Assembly (NCBI RefSeq): GCF_041435055.1
Contig: NZ_CP108002.1
Span: 3,100,001-3,164,000, forward strand
Reading direction: 5' to 3'
DNA from: Streptomyces sp. NBC_00341
GTDB lineage: Bacteria; Actinomycetota; Actinomycetes; Streptomycetales; Streptomycetaceae
DNA length: 64,000 nucleotides
Part shown: positions 1 to 7,565 of the stretch, piece by piece
How positions within the stretch are numbered: the first letter of the stretch is position 1
How the letters are laid out: every line of letters begins with the position of its first letter
Program-made: the position numbers and the translations under genes
Notes under the pieces: model-generated
The model's input: the letters and a program-made list of their open reading frames with translations, nothing else
What the model was told of the DNA's origin: nothing
Database searches by the model: none

Positions 1-908
1 CGTCCGCCCAGCACCACCCGGTCGATGTCGAGCAGCGCGACCAGGTTCGCGGCGCCGGTGCCGAGCACCCGCGCGGCCTCGGCCACATCGCCGCGGGCCA
101 CCGCCGCCAGGCAGAGCGCCTCGATGCAGCCGCGCCCGCCGCAGCCGCACCTCGGACCGTCCAGCTGGACTGTCTGATGGCCGAACTCACCGGCTCCGGT
201 ACGGGCCCCCCGGTGCAGCGCCCCGCCGAGGACCAGCCCCGCGCCGAGCCCGGTCCCGAGGTGGAGGTAGGCGAAGTCGGCCGGACCCGGTTCCTGGAGG
301 GCGAGCCCGAGGGCGGCGGCGTTGGTGTCCTTGTCGATGACGACGGGCAGCCCGGTCCGCGCGGTGAGCGCGTCCCCGAGCCGGTAGCCGTCCCACTGCG
401 GGAATCCGGTGACGCGGTGCAGCACCCCGTCCCGGTGGTCGAGCGGCCCCGGCACCGCCGCGCCCACGCCGAGCACCGGCCCGGCGCCGTCCCCGCGCAC
501 CTGCGCCACCGCCCCGGCGGCCGCCGCGACCACCTCGTCGGCCGGGGCGCCGAAGTCCAGCGGAGCCGTAGCGCTCGTGACCACGGTGCCCGCGAGGTCG
601 ACGAGCACCACGCTCAGCCCGTCGCGGTCCAGGTGCAGCCCCACCGCGTGGCCGGCGTCGGGCACCAGACGCAGCACGGTCCGGGGCTTGCCGCCCGTGG
701 AGGCGCGGTGGCCCGCCTCCGTGGCCAGCCCCTCGGCCCGCAGCCGTGCGGTGATCTTGCTGACGGCCTGCGGGGTGAGCCCCGTCCGCTCGGCCAGTTC
801 GAGCCGGCTGATCCCGCGCTCGCCCGCGACCCGCAGCAGGTCCAGCACGAGCGCCGCGTTGTGGCCCCGCAGCGTCGGCAGGTTGGCGCCGCTATTACTC
901 CTGTTCAC
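1..908 (-). CDS. ROK-family transcriptional regulator (C-terminus beyond the window)
   Basis: This is a sugar-responsive repressor of the ROK type, read leftwards and truncated by the window edge. The N-terminal ~70 residues form a MarR-like winged helix (GISRLELAERTGLTPQAVSK). The rest is a ROK actin-like ATPase/sugar-binding fold with an acidic VVIDKDTNAAALG stretch, LGTGLGAGLVLGG, and the cysteine cluster CGCGGRGCIE that binds zinc in ROK proteins. The start is GTG at 908; a nearby ATG in another frame meets a stop after three codons. It is divergent from the oxidoreductase operon, and the palindrome at 932-958 lies between them. By family precedent it should repress that operon and itself. 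The effector sugar cannot be read from sequence. Confidence 0.92.
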   Translation of the reverse strand, partial: MNRSNSGANLPTLRGHNAALVLDLLRVAGERGISRLELAERTGLTPQAVSKITARLRAEGLATEAGHRASTGGKPRTVLRLVPDAGHAVGLHLDRDGLSVVLVDLAGTVVTSATAPLDFGAPADEVVAAAAGAVAQVRGDGAGPVLGVGAAVPGPLDHRDGVLHRVTGFPQWDGYRLGDALTARTGLPVVIDKDTNAAALGLALQEPGPADFAYLHLGTGLGAGLVLGGALHRGARTGAGEFGHQTVQLDGPRCGCGGRGCIEALCLAAVARGDVAEAARVLGTGAANLVALLDIDRVVLGG

Positions 909-931
909 AGACCCATTGTCGCTGCCGCTTG

Positions 932-958
932 CACTTTGGCAACAGCGTTGCCAAAGTG
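932..958. promoter_or_regulatory. Perfect 12-bp inverted repeat, probable ROK operator
   Basis: Two 12-bp arms (CACTTTGGCAAC and its exact complement) flank a 3-bp centre. The site ends 6 bp before the oxidoreductase ATG and lies 24 bp upstream of the divergent ROK start. This is the right place to block both transcripts. The palindrome is seen directly; assigning it to the ROK protein is inference from position. Confidence 0.8.
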
Positions 959-964
959 GAACGC

Positions 965-2095
965 ATGACTGCCCACGCGACTCACGAGACCTCCGGCACG
1001 TCCGGGACCCCCCTGCGCGTCGGACTCGTCGGCTACGGCCTGGCGGGTTCCGTCTTCCACGCCCCGCTGATCGCCGCGACCGACGGCCTCGTCCTGGACA
1101 CGGTCGTCACGTCGAACGAGGAGCGGCGGGAGCAGGCCCGCGCCGAGTTCCCCGGCGTGCGGTTCGCCGCCTCGCCGGACGAGCTGTGGCAGCGGGCGGA
1201 CGAGCTCGACCTGATCGTGATCGCGTCGCCGAACAAGACGCACGTCCCGATCGCCGCCGCCGCGATCAGGGCCGGTCTGCCGGTGGTCGTGGACAAGCCG
1301 ATCGCCGGTTCGGCCGCCCAGGCGCGGGAGCTGGCGGCCCTGGCCGAGGAGCACGGGGTGCTGCTCTCGGTCTTCCAGAACCGCCGCTGGGACAACGACT
1401 TCCTCACTCTGCGCTCACTGCTCGCGGACGGCGCGCTGGGCGAGGTGCAGCGCTTCGAGTCCCGCTTCGAGCGGTGGCGGCCGCAGCCGAAGGGCGGCTG
1501 GCGCGAGTCGGGCGACCCGCAGGAGATCGGCGGGCTGCTGTTCGACCTGGGCAGCCACGTCGTCGACCAGGCGCTGGTCCTGTTCGGTCCGGCGGTGCGG
1601 GTGTACGCGGAGTCGGACGTGCGCCGCCCGGGTGCGGCGGCCGACGACGACACGTTCGTGGCGATCACGCATGCGAACGGGGTCCGCTCGCACCTGTACG
1701 TCAGCGCGACGACGGCCCAGCTCGGCCCGCGTTTCCGGGTGCTCGGCTCCACCGCCGGCTATGTGAAGTACGGCCTCGACCCCCAGGAGGCGGCCCTGCG
1801 CGAGGGTGCCCGCCCGTCGGCGGACGAGCCGTGGGGCGTGGAGGCCGAGGAGCTGTGGGGCCGCCTCGGCTCGGGCGAGTCCCCGCTCACGGGCGGCGGG
1901 GCCCCGGTCCGTACGGTGCCGGGCGACTACCCCGCGTACTACGCGGCGGTCACCGACGCGCTGCGCGGAAAGGGCGAGAATCCGGTGACCGCGCTCCAGG
2001 CGGCCGCGACCCTGGACGTCCTGGAGGCCGCCCGCCGCTCGGCCCGCGAAGGCGTGACCGTAACCCTGCCCACGAACGAGGAGCAGCCCGTATGA
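965..2095 (+). CDS. Gfo/Idh/MocA-family NAD(P)-dependent oxidoreductase
   Basis: A 376-residue soluble dehydrogenase. The N-terminal Rossmann fold opens with VGLVGYGLAGSVFHAPLI, and the family's EKP-like segment appears as VVVDKPIAGS, where the lysine is the catalytic residue. The C-terminal half is the alpha/beta substrate domain (GGLLFDLGSHVVDQ gives the usual G-x-x-x-D-x-x-x-H). Such enzymes oxidise or epimerise sugars and inositols; the substrate is not deducible. The ATG at 965 is preferred over an in-frame TTG at 929, because the latter lies upstream of and partly inside the palindromic operator. It is coupled by a 4-bp ATGA overlap to the UPF0303 gene and is likely controlled by the divergent ROK repressor. 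Confidence 0.93.
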   Translation: MTAHATHETSGTSGTPLRVGLVGYGLAGSVFHAPLIAATDGLVLDTVVTSNEERREQARAEFPGVRFAASPDELWQRADELDLIVIASPNKTHVPIAAAAIRAGLPVVVDKPIAGSAAQARELAALAEEHGVLLSVFQNRRWDNDFLTLRSLLADGALGEVQRFESRFERWRPQPKGGWRESGDPQEIGGLLFDLGSHVVDQALVLFGPAVRVYAESDVRRPGAAADDDTFVAITHANGVRSHLYVSATTAQLGPRFRVLGSTAGYVKYGLDPQEAALREGARPSADEPWGVEAEELWGRLGSGESPLTGGGAPVRTVPGDYPAYYAAVTDALRGKGENPVTALQAAATLDVLEAARRSAREGVTVTLPTNEEQPV

Positions 2096-2571
2096 ACCCC
2101 ACCGCTCCGACCATCTCCGAGCTGATCGCGCAGGAGCGCAGGCTGACGCTGCCGCATTTCGGCTACGACGACGCGTACGCGCTCGGCGGCCTGCTCGTCG
2201 CCCTGGCCCGGGAGCGGCACGCACCGGTCGCGATCGACATCCGGCGCGGGGCGCAGCAGCTGTTCCACGCCGCGCTGCCGGGTTCGAGCGCGGACAACGA
2301 CGCCTGGATCGACCGCAAGCGCAGGGTCGTCGAGCGCTACGGAGAGAGCTCCTACCTGGTCGGAACCCGGTTCCGGGCCAAGGGGACGACGTTCGACGAC
2401 GCCTCGCGGCTGAACCCGGGCACGTACGCCGCGCACGGCGGCTCGTTCCCGATCTCCGTCGAGGGCGCGGGCGTCATCGGCTCGGTCACGGTCTCGGGCC
2501 TGCCCCAGGCGGAGGACCACGCGCTGGTGGTGGAGGCCCTGGAACAGTTCGCGACAACGATCGGCGGCTGA
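2092..2571 (+). CDS. UPF0303 / heme-degrading-domain protein
   Basis: A 159-residue single-domain protein of the DUF336/UPF0303 group, which is related to the extracellular heme-binding HbpS fold. Typical features are the N-terminal helix ISELIAQERRLTLPHFGYDDA, the central RRGAQQLFHAALPGSSADND stretch, and the C-terminal GSVTVSGLPQAEDHALVVEAL motif, where the G-x-x-V-x-G-x-P-x-x-x-D-H pattern is diagnostic. No signal peptide is present, so it is cytosolic. It overlaps the preceding oxidoreductase by 4 bp and shares its transcript. Although annotated as heme-related by fold, the pairing with a sugar-type dehydrogenase suggests a small-molecule catabolic role. Function is unproven. Confidence 0.88.
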   Translation: MNPTAPTISELIAQERRLTLPHFGYDDAYALGGLLVALARERHAPVAIDIRRGAQQLFHAALPGSSADNDAWIDRKRRVVERYGESSYLVGTRFRAKGTTFDDASRLNPGTYAAHGGSFPISVEGAGVIGSVTVSGLPQAEDHALVVEALEQFATTIGG

Positions 2572-2577
2572 CCGACC

Positions 2578-2616
2578 GGAGGGGTGGAGGCTGCCAGCAG
2601 CAGCCCCCACCCCTCC
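2578..2616 (+). terminator. Hairpin terminator after the oxidoreductase/UPF0303 operon
   Basis: A perfect 10-bp stem (GGAGGGGTGG at 2578-2587 with its complement at 2607-2616) with a 19-nt loop, starting 7 bp after the UPF0303 stop codon. There is no U-tract, as is usual for Streptomyces terminators. Confidence 0.7.
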
Positions 2617-2670
2617 GACCTTTGAACGAGCCGAGCCCGGTTCAATCAAGCCGAGCCCGGCAGAGCCAAG

Positions 2671-2720
2671 CCCGTCCGGCGATTGAGGACGTCTTCTCAG
2701 CCCGTCCGGCGATTGAGGAC
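2671..2720. repeat. Two copies of a dispersed Streptomyces 20-21-bp repeat
   Basis: The 20-mer CCCGTCCGGCGATTGAGGAC occurs at 2671-2690 and again at 2701-2720, each preceded by CAG or AAG. The same element, in the opposite orientation, is at 49476-49496. It is intergenic each time. Just upstream (2625-2660) GAGCCGAGCCCGGTTCAATCAAG-like units also repeat imperfectly. This is a dispersed intergenic repeat of unknown role. Confidence 0.85.
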
Positions 2721-2764
2721 GAAGCGGCCCCGGGCGCACCCGGACCCAACCCCGCCCCCACCCC

Positions 2765-3625
2765 CTACGCCCCCTTCAGCTCCTGCCGCTGCCGCCCGAG
2801 CCCCGCGATCTCCAGCTCCACCACATCCCCCGCCCGGAGATACGGCTTGGGCTCCGGCTGCCCCATGGCCACCCCGGCCGGCGTCCCGGTGTTGATCACG
2901 TCGCCCGGGTACAGGGTCATGAAGTGGCTCAGGTAGCGCACGACCTCACCGACCGGGAAGATCTGCTCGGCCGTCGTACCGTCCTGCTTCAGCTCACCGT
3001 TGACCCAGAGCTTCAGCGGCAGCGCCTGCGGGTCGGCGACCTCGTCGGCCGTCACCAGCCAGGGACCCAGCGGGTTGAACGTCTCGCAGTTCTTGCCCTT
3101 GTCCCAGGTGCCGCCGCGCTCGATCTGGTACTCGCGCTCGGAGACGTCGTGCGCGACCGCGTACCCGGCGACGTGGGCGAGGCCCTCCTCGGCGGAGTCC
3201 AGGTAGCGGGCGGTGCGGCCGATGACGACCGCGAGCTCGACCTCCCAGTCGGTCTTCACGCTGCCGCGCGGCACCAGCACCGTGTCCTCGGGGCCGACGA
3301 CGGTGTCCGGCGCCTTGAAGAACAGGATCGGCTCGGCCGGTATCTGCGCGCCGGTCTCCGTGGCGTGGTCGTGGTAGTTCAGCCCGATGCACACGATCTT
3401 GCCGATCCGGGCGAGCGGCGGACCCACCCGCAGCCCCTCGGCGTCGAGCACCGGCAGCTCGCCGGGCGCGGCCGCGGCCGCCCGGACCCGGGCCAGCGCG
3501 TCCTCGTCGGCGAGCAGCGCGCTGTCGATGTCGGTGACGACTCCCGACAGGTCACGCAGGGTGCCGTCCTCATCAAGCAGCGCCGGTCGTTCCGCGCCTG
3601 CCGTACCCACACGAAGCAGCTTCAA
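2765..3625 (-). CDS. Fumarylacetoacetate hydrolase (FAH) family protein
   Basis: A 286-residue hydrolase/decarboxylase of the FAH superfamily, which acts on 2-keto acid or acylpyruvate products of ring and sugar-acid catabolism. The N-terminal ~65 residues are the small cap (LLRVGTAGAERPALLDEDG). The catalytic domain begins at KIVCIGLNYHDHATETG. The metal-binding acidic residues fall in DWEVELAVVIG and HDVSEREYQ, and the C-terminal GDVINTGTPAGVAMG is typical. The start is TTG at 3625, preceded by a GGGGAGA ribosome site; the ORF extends to 3700 but without a better site. It is monocistronic and convergent with the upstream operon. Exact substrate is unknown. Confidence 0.9.
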   Translation of the reverse strand: MKLLRVGTAGAERPALLDEDGTLRDLSGVVTDIDSALLADEDALARVRAAAAAPGELPVLDAEGLRVGPPLARIGKIVCIGLNYHDHATETGAQIPAEPILFFKAPDTVVGPEDTVLVPRGSVKTDWEVELAVVIGRTARYLDSAEEGLAHVAGYAVAHDVSEREYQIERGGTWDKGKNCETFNPLGPWLVTADEVADPQALPLKLWVNGELKQDGTTAEQIFPVGEVVRYLSHFMTLYPGDVINTGTPAGVAMGQPEPKPYLRAGDVVELEIAGLGRQRQELKGA

Positions 3626-3761
3626 CGGTCTGTCTCCCCTTGGTCGAGATCGGGCCCGTCGGATGGGTTGCGGCCATCGCAGGCTTGTCCGATCCTCCAA
3701 GACATCCGATCACTCCGCAAGACCCTGTTCACACACTGGACCGGCGCAGTCGCGTCCGCGA

Positions 3762-4532
3762 TTACGCCGCGGTGGCCATGGCGGCGCCGGCGGCCGGGAT
3801 GTCGCGGTACAGGTAGGCCCGCTCGATCGCGGTCCAGGTGGTGCTGGTGACGACGTACAGCGCGGCGGCCAGCGGCACGAAGGCGACGGTGAAGAGGGTG
3901 AAGAAGGACATCAGCGGCATCACCTTCGTCATGGCGCCCATCCCCGGAACCGGCTGTCCGTCGGGCCCGGTGGCCGGGGTGGTGGGGTTGGCCGCCATCT
4001 GCCGCTTCGTCCGGCCGTAGTTGAACGTGGCGACTGTGGCGACGATCACGAACAGGCCCAGGTACACGAGGCCGTGGGCGCCGAACACCCCGCCGTCCGC
4101 GAGCGCGTCGCGCCAGCGCTCGCCCAGCGGGGCGCCGAGGAGCTGGTGGCCGAGGAGCTGGTTGGCGTCGCCGCCGATCTTCTGGCTGGAGAAGAGGTGG
4201 TAGAGCAGGAAGAAGGCCGGCATCTGGAGCAGGCTGGGCAGACAGCCGGAGAGCGGCGAGACCTTCTCCTCCTTGTGCAGCTCCATGATCGCCTTCTGCA
4301 TCCGCTCGGGGTTCTTCTTGTGCTTCTTGCGGAGTTCGGCGATCTGCGGCTGGAGCCGGCGCTGCGCCCTCTGCCCGCGCGCCGCGGCCCGCGACAGGGG
4401 GTGCACGGCGAGCCGCACGAGCGCGGTGAACAGCACGATCGCGGCGGCGGTGGACGCGCTCTGGAAGAACGGGTGCAGCAGATCGGCGAAGGCGCCGACC
4501 AGGCTGGCGAAAGCGGACATGAAGGCGGACAT
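3762..4532 (-). CDS. YidC/Oxa1-family membrane insertase
   Basis: A 256-residue integral membrane protein that inserts or folds other membrane proteins. It has about five hydrophobic segments. The conserved YidC core includes ARGQRAQRRLQPQIAELRKKHKKNPERMQKAIMELHKEEKVSPLSGCLPSLLQMPAFFLLYHLF, that is, the basic cytoplasmic coiled hairpin followed by G-C-L-P-x-L-x-Q-x-P. The ATG at 4532 has GGAGG 10 bp upstream; longer versions add a non-homologous arginine-rich tail. It is not next to rnpA/rpmH, so it is a secondary copy rather than the housekeeping one. The downstream partner gene at 4998 (read first) encodes DUF6412, and the pair is probably one transcript. Confidence 0.92.
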   Translation of the reverse strand: MSAFMSAFASLVGAFADLLHPFFQSASTAAAIVLFTALVRLAVHPLSRAAARGQRAQRRLQPQIAELRKKHKKNPERMQKAIMELHKEEKVSPLSGCLPSLLQMPAFFLLYHLFSSQKIGGDANQLLGHQLLGAPLGERWRDALADGGVFGAHGLVYLGLFVIVATVATFNYGRTKRQMAANPTTPATGPDGQPVPGMGAMTKVMPLMSFFTLFTVAFVPLAAALYVVTSTTWTAIERAYLYRDIPAAGAAMATAA

Positions 4533-4662
4533 GGATGAGCCCTCCGGGGGTCTCGTCGTGCCGGGAAGTGGATCAGCTTCGGCATGACGATCCGCGCGGG
4601 GCGCCCGCACGTACGCACACGGCGTACGCACCTGGACGAAGGAGGGAGGGAGAGCGGGAGCC

Positions 4663-4998
4663 CTACGCGGCCGTCAGGAGGACACGGCCGGGGGCTCGGG
4701 GGCGTCGGCGCCCCTTGGCGTCGGGGTCTCGTTGCGGGAGGAACGCGGTGCGTTTCTCCCGGTCGCGCATGGCGGTACGGACCCGGGTGCGGGGCACCGG
4801 CACGGCGCAGCGGGCGCTGATGACCGAGCAGGCGACGAGTGCGGTACCGGCGGCCGCGGTGGCGGCGAGCGCGACGGCGGCGGAGAGGCTGCCGCCCTCC
4901 GCGAGCAGGACCTCGGTGAGGAAGAAGAGCAGCAGCCCGGCGGGGCGGAGCAGCCGGGCGAGGCCACCGCGCAAGCGGTTCATGGCCGTTGCGTCCAT
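4663..4998 (-). CDS. DUF6412 small membrane protein
   Basis: A 111-residue protein with two hydrophobic segments (GLLLFFLTEVLLAEGGSL and AVALAATAAAGTALVACSVI) followed by a basic C-terminal tail (MRDREKRTAFLPQRDPDAKGRRRPRAPGR). The ATG at 4998 has a GGGGGAGGA ribosome site. The protein matches the DUF6412 family, which sits immediately upstream of secondary yidC genes in streptomycetes. Here it precedes yidC by 130 bp on the same strand. It may be a partner or substrate of that insertase. No catalytic motif is visible. Confidence 0.78.
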   Translation of the reverse strand: MDATAMNRLRGGLARLLRPAGLLLFFLTEVLLAEGGSLSAAVALAATAAAGTALVACSVISARCAVPVPRTRVRTAMRDREKRTAFLPQRDPDAKGRRRPRAPGRVLLTAA

Positions 4999-5060
4999 GG
5001 GTCCTCCCCCTCTCGCGCTCCTGCGGCCGCGGCGTAATGCGGCACTTCAACCTTTAACCG

Positions 5061-6581
5061 TTATACACGATGGCCCTCGCCCGCCCCCATGGCCGATGCG
5101 CGGTCCTCGATCTCGTCGCGCGCCAGCACGTCCTCGTCCGGCCGTTCGTCGCGCTCGCGCGGCCCCGCGTACGTCACCGCCAGCGCGACGGCCAGATTCG
5201 CGCCGAGCGCGATGATGCCGGCGTTCACGCCCCACACCGGATCGTTCTCCGTGAACACGAACCCGCACACCACACCCACCCCCACGACCAGCCCGCTCAT
5301 CGCCCCGAGCAGCGTCAGCCGCCGCCACATCAGCCCCAGCAACACCATGGGGAGCAGCTGCGCCATCCCCTCGTACGAGATCAGCGAGAGCCGTACGAGG
5401 GTGTTCGGCGCGGTGTACGTGAGCAGCAGGGCCAGGCTCCCCGCGATGACGACGACGAACTGGGCCGCGCCCTTCTGCCGCTGCTTCCAGCGCGGTACGA
5501 GGGAGAGCACGCTGCGTCCCCACATCGTGCCGATGACCAGCATGAAGACGGCCATCGGCACGATCGAGGAGAGTGCGGCCGCGACCCCGATGACCCCGAC
5601 CGACCAGGCCGGCAGCGAGTCCACGACCAGCTTGAAGAGGGCCAGGTTGGATTCGGCCCCGACCAGCCCCGGGACGACGAACAGGGCCGCCATGCCGAGC
5701 AGCATCGGGACGAACAGCAGCACGTTGTAGGCGGGCAGCCACATGGCGTTGCGCCGCAGTACGTCGGCGTTCTTGGCGCCGAGGTAGCCGGCGACAGTCG
5801 TCGGGAAGATCACGACGGTGAGCGAGTTGAGGAACGAGGTGGTGATGAACCAGGCCTGCCCCATCCCGCTGTTCCCGTGCCCGGGGAAGGTCAGCCACTC
5901 GCTCTTCTCGGTGACGAGCCGGTCGAGGAAGGGCCCGTAACCGTCGAAGTAGTGCATCGGTACGTAGACGGCGAGGAAGCCGAGCGTGGCGATGACCATG
6001 ACGTCCTTCAGCACGGACACCCACGCGCTGCCGCGCAGCCCGCTGACGACGACGAAGCCGGTGGTGACGGCGAAGGCGATGAAGTAGGCCCAGTTCAGAC
6101 TGATGGCGCCGTAGGAGATCGTCGAGACGACCACGCCCATGCCGGTGATCTGGAGCTGGATGTACGGGAGCAGGAAGACGGTCGCGAGGACGGCGGTGAG
6201 CGCCCCGAGCCAGGGCCGGCCGAAGCGGTGGGCCACCATGTCGGTGATCCCGACGAGTCCGTGCTTGCGGGCGTACGCCCAGAGCATCGGCCCGACGACG
6301 TAGCCGACGGCGTAACCGCAGGACATGTACGCGACCACGTAGAGGACGGGCGCCCCGTAGTCGTAGCCCCAGCCGGCGGCGCCGAGGTAGCTGAAGCTGG
6401 TGTAGCCCTCACCGGCCATGAGCACCCAGATGAAGACGGTCCCGAGGCTGCGCCCGCCCACCGACCACTCGGCGAGCCCGCCGCCCTTCGCCCCGCGCCG
6501 CCCGCGCACGGCGAACAGTCCGAGGACCACGGTGGCGACCATGAAGACCCCGAAGACGGAGGTCGCGACGGCGGCGTTCAC
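5061..6581 (-). CDS. mctP: Sodium:solute symporter family monocarboxylate permease (MctP type)
   Basis: A 506-residue transporter with about 13 membrane helices, of the SSS family. The helix-1/2 region (LAEWSVGGRSLGTVFIWVLMAGEGYTSFSYLGAAGWGYDYG) and helix 8 (GVAAALSSIVPMAVFML) carry the sodium-site serines and threonines of the family. The combination with an upstream DUF3311 gene identifies the MctP subgroup, which imports lactate, pyruvate, propionate and similar monocarboxylates. The GTG start at 6581 overlaps the DUF3311 stop by 4 bp (GTGA), so the two are translationally coupled. The C-terminus is acidic and cytoplasmic. Substrate is inferred from family. Confidence 0.88.
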   Translation of the reverse strand: MNAAVATSVFGVFMVATVVLGLFAVRGRRGAKGGGLAEWSVGGRSLGTVFIWVLMAGEGYTSFSYLGAAGWGYDYGAPVLYVVAYMSCGYAVGYVVGPMLWAYARKHGLVGITDMVAHRFGRPWLGALTAVLATVFLLPYIQLQITGMGVVVSTISYGAISLNWAYFIAFAVTTGFVVVSGLRGSAWVSVLKDVMVIATLGFLAVYVPMHYFDGYGPFLDRLVTEKSEWLTFPGHGNSGMGQAWFITTSFLNSLTVVIFPTTVAGYLGAKNADVLRRNAMWLPAYNVLLFVPMLLGMAALFVVPGLVGAESNLALFKLVVDSLPAWSVGVIGVAAALSSIVPMAVFMLVIGTMWGRSVLSLVPRWKQRQKGAAQFVVVIAGSLALLLTYTAPNTLVRLSLISYEGMAQLLPMVLLGLMWRRLTLLGAMSGLVVGVGVVCGFVFTENDPVWGVNAGIIALGANLAVALAVTYAGPRERDERPDEDVLARDEIEDRASAMGAGEGHRV

Positions 6582-6766
6582 CGGCGGTCCCCCCGCCGGG
6601 TCAGCCAGACGGCGACGGGGGTCAGCACGGTCGCCCCGAGCAGCCAGAGGAAGAGGAACGGCAGCCCGAGAACGACGGGCCGGACCCGGTTCACGAACGG
6701 CAGCGCCCCCAGGTAGAGCACGTAGGGAACCAGCAACCACAGCAACTGCGGACGTCGTCTCAGCAC
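6578..6766 (-). CDS. DUF3311 small membrane subunit
   Basis: A 62-residue protein with two membrane spans (LLWLLVPYVLYLGALPFVNR and VLGLPFLFLWLLGATVLTPVAVWLT) and the conserved P-x-x-N and G-x-P-x-x-x-W pattern of DUF3311. Proteins of this family are encoded directly before SSS permeases and are thought to be their accessory subunit, much as YhdT is to PanF. It is read first in the two-gene unit and overlaps the permease by 4 bp. The inverted repeat at 6789-6820 lies 22 bp upstream of its start. Confidence 0.85.
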   Translation of the reverse strand: MLRRRPQLLWLLVPYVLYLGALPFVNRVRPVVLGLPFLFLWLLGATVLTPVAVWLTRRGDRR

Positions 6767-6788
6767 GTCGGAGAACCTTACGGCTTGG

Positions 6789-6820
6789 TGCGCGACAGGC
6801 GGTGGACTCCCTGTCGCGCA
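6789..6820. promoter_or_regulatory. 11-bp inverted repeat upstream of the DUF3311/mctP unit
   Basis: TGCGCGACAGG at 6789-6799 is repeated as its exact complement at 6810-6820, with a 10-nt spacer. It lies between the end of the ABC permease gene (6849) and the DUF3311 ATG (6766), both on the minus strand. It could be the terminator of the ABC operon or an operator for the permease unit; its nearness to the ATG allows either. Confidence 0.55.
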
Positions 6821-6848
6821 GCACTCAGTACAAGGGGCCCGGACCCTG

Positions 6849-7565
6849 TCACCTTCTGGTTCTGGTTCCGGTCAACCGTGCCGAGTCCGCACCACCGGCC
6901 AGGAGCACGCCCCCGGCCAGCGCGGCCGTCAGGAGTCCCGTCCAGACCCGGTGGACGGCCGCCCAGGACGGGTGCCCGGGTGGAAGGAACAGTGCCGCTC
7001 CCTCCGGCAGCAGCGCCACGGTGATCACCAGCAGCAGGATTCCCGGTGCGGCGACCAGCGAGCCCCGCTCGCCTTCGGTGAACCGCAACCCCACCGCGGC
7101 GAGCGCCAGGGAGAGCGCCACGAGTGCCGCGGCCTCGGCCGCCAGACCGCCCCAAGGAAAGAGAGGACGGGCGTCCTGCGGCAGGGTCGTACGGGCCACC
7201 GCCGCGGCCACCGCCCACACGGCCGTCCCCAGGACGAGGACGGGAACGGCCCGCACGGCCCGCTGGGCCGCGCGGCTCACCGGTACGGCCACGGTGGTCC
7301 TGGCCGCGGGATCGTCGAGGACGAAACCGGCCCCCAGGGCCACGGCCACAGCGGCCACTCTGCTCAGCACGGCCACATCGGGCAGGCCCAGGCCGACGTG
7401 GAGGAGCGCGGGTGTGGCCGTGGTCAGCAGGCCGACGAGTCCCCCGAGCGCGAGCGGCATCTTCGGCATCGCCCGCAGCGACGCCCGGAGCAGGACGGTG
7501 AGGTGCCGGGCCCTTCGCGGACCGGTGCGTACGCGCGTGTCCGGCGGCACGGCTGAGCTCAGCAT
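6849..7565 (-). CDS. Polytopic membrane protein, ABC transporter-associated
   Basis: A 238-residue protein with about six hydrophobic segments (for example MPLALGGLVGLLTTATPALL, AAVAVALGAGFVL, AVPVLVLGTAVWAVAAAVA, LVALSLALAAVGL, GILLLVITVALLPEGAALF). It has an arginine-rich N-terminus and no soluble domain. The layout is that of a small ABC-2-like permease or accessory half. It overlaps the larger permease gene upstream by 7 bp, so it is the last gene of the ATPase-permease-permease operon. No specific family motif is recognised. Confidence 0.75.
   Translation of the reverse strand: MLSSAVPPDTRVRTGPRRARHLTVLLRASLRAMPKMPLALGGLVGLLTTATPALLHVGLGLPDVAVLSRVAAVAVALGAGFVLDDPAARTTVAVPVSRAAQRAVRAVPVLVLGTAVWAVAAAVARTTLPQDARPLFPWGGLAAEAAALVALSLALAAVGLRFTEGERGSLVAAPGILLLVITVALLPEGAALFLPPGHPSWAAVHRVWTGLLTAALAGGVLLAGGADSARLTGTRTRR

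Noticed and set aside
177..968. Long open frame on the plus strand opposite the ROK gene
   Set aside because: It is antisense to a well-supported ROK regulator; composition is Arg/Pro/Gly-rich without a domain, as is usual for shadow frames in high-GC DNA.
5070..6716. 548-codon open frame opposite mctP
   Set aside because: Antisense to a clear 13-span transporter; His/Asp/Gly-rich shadow with no motif.
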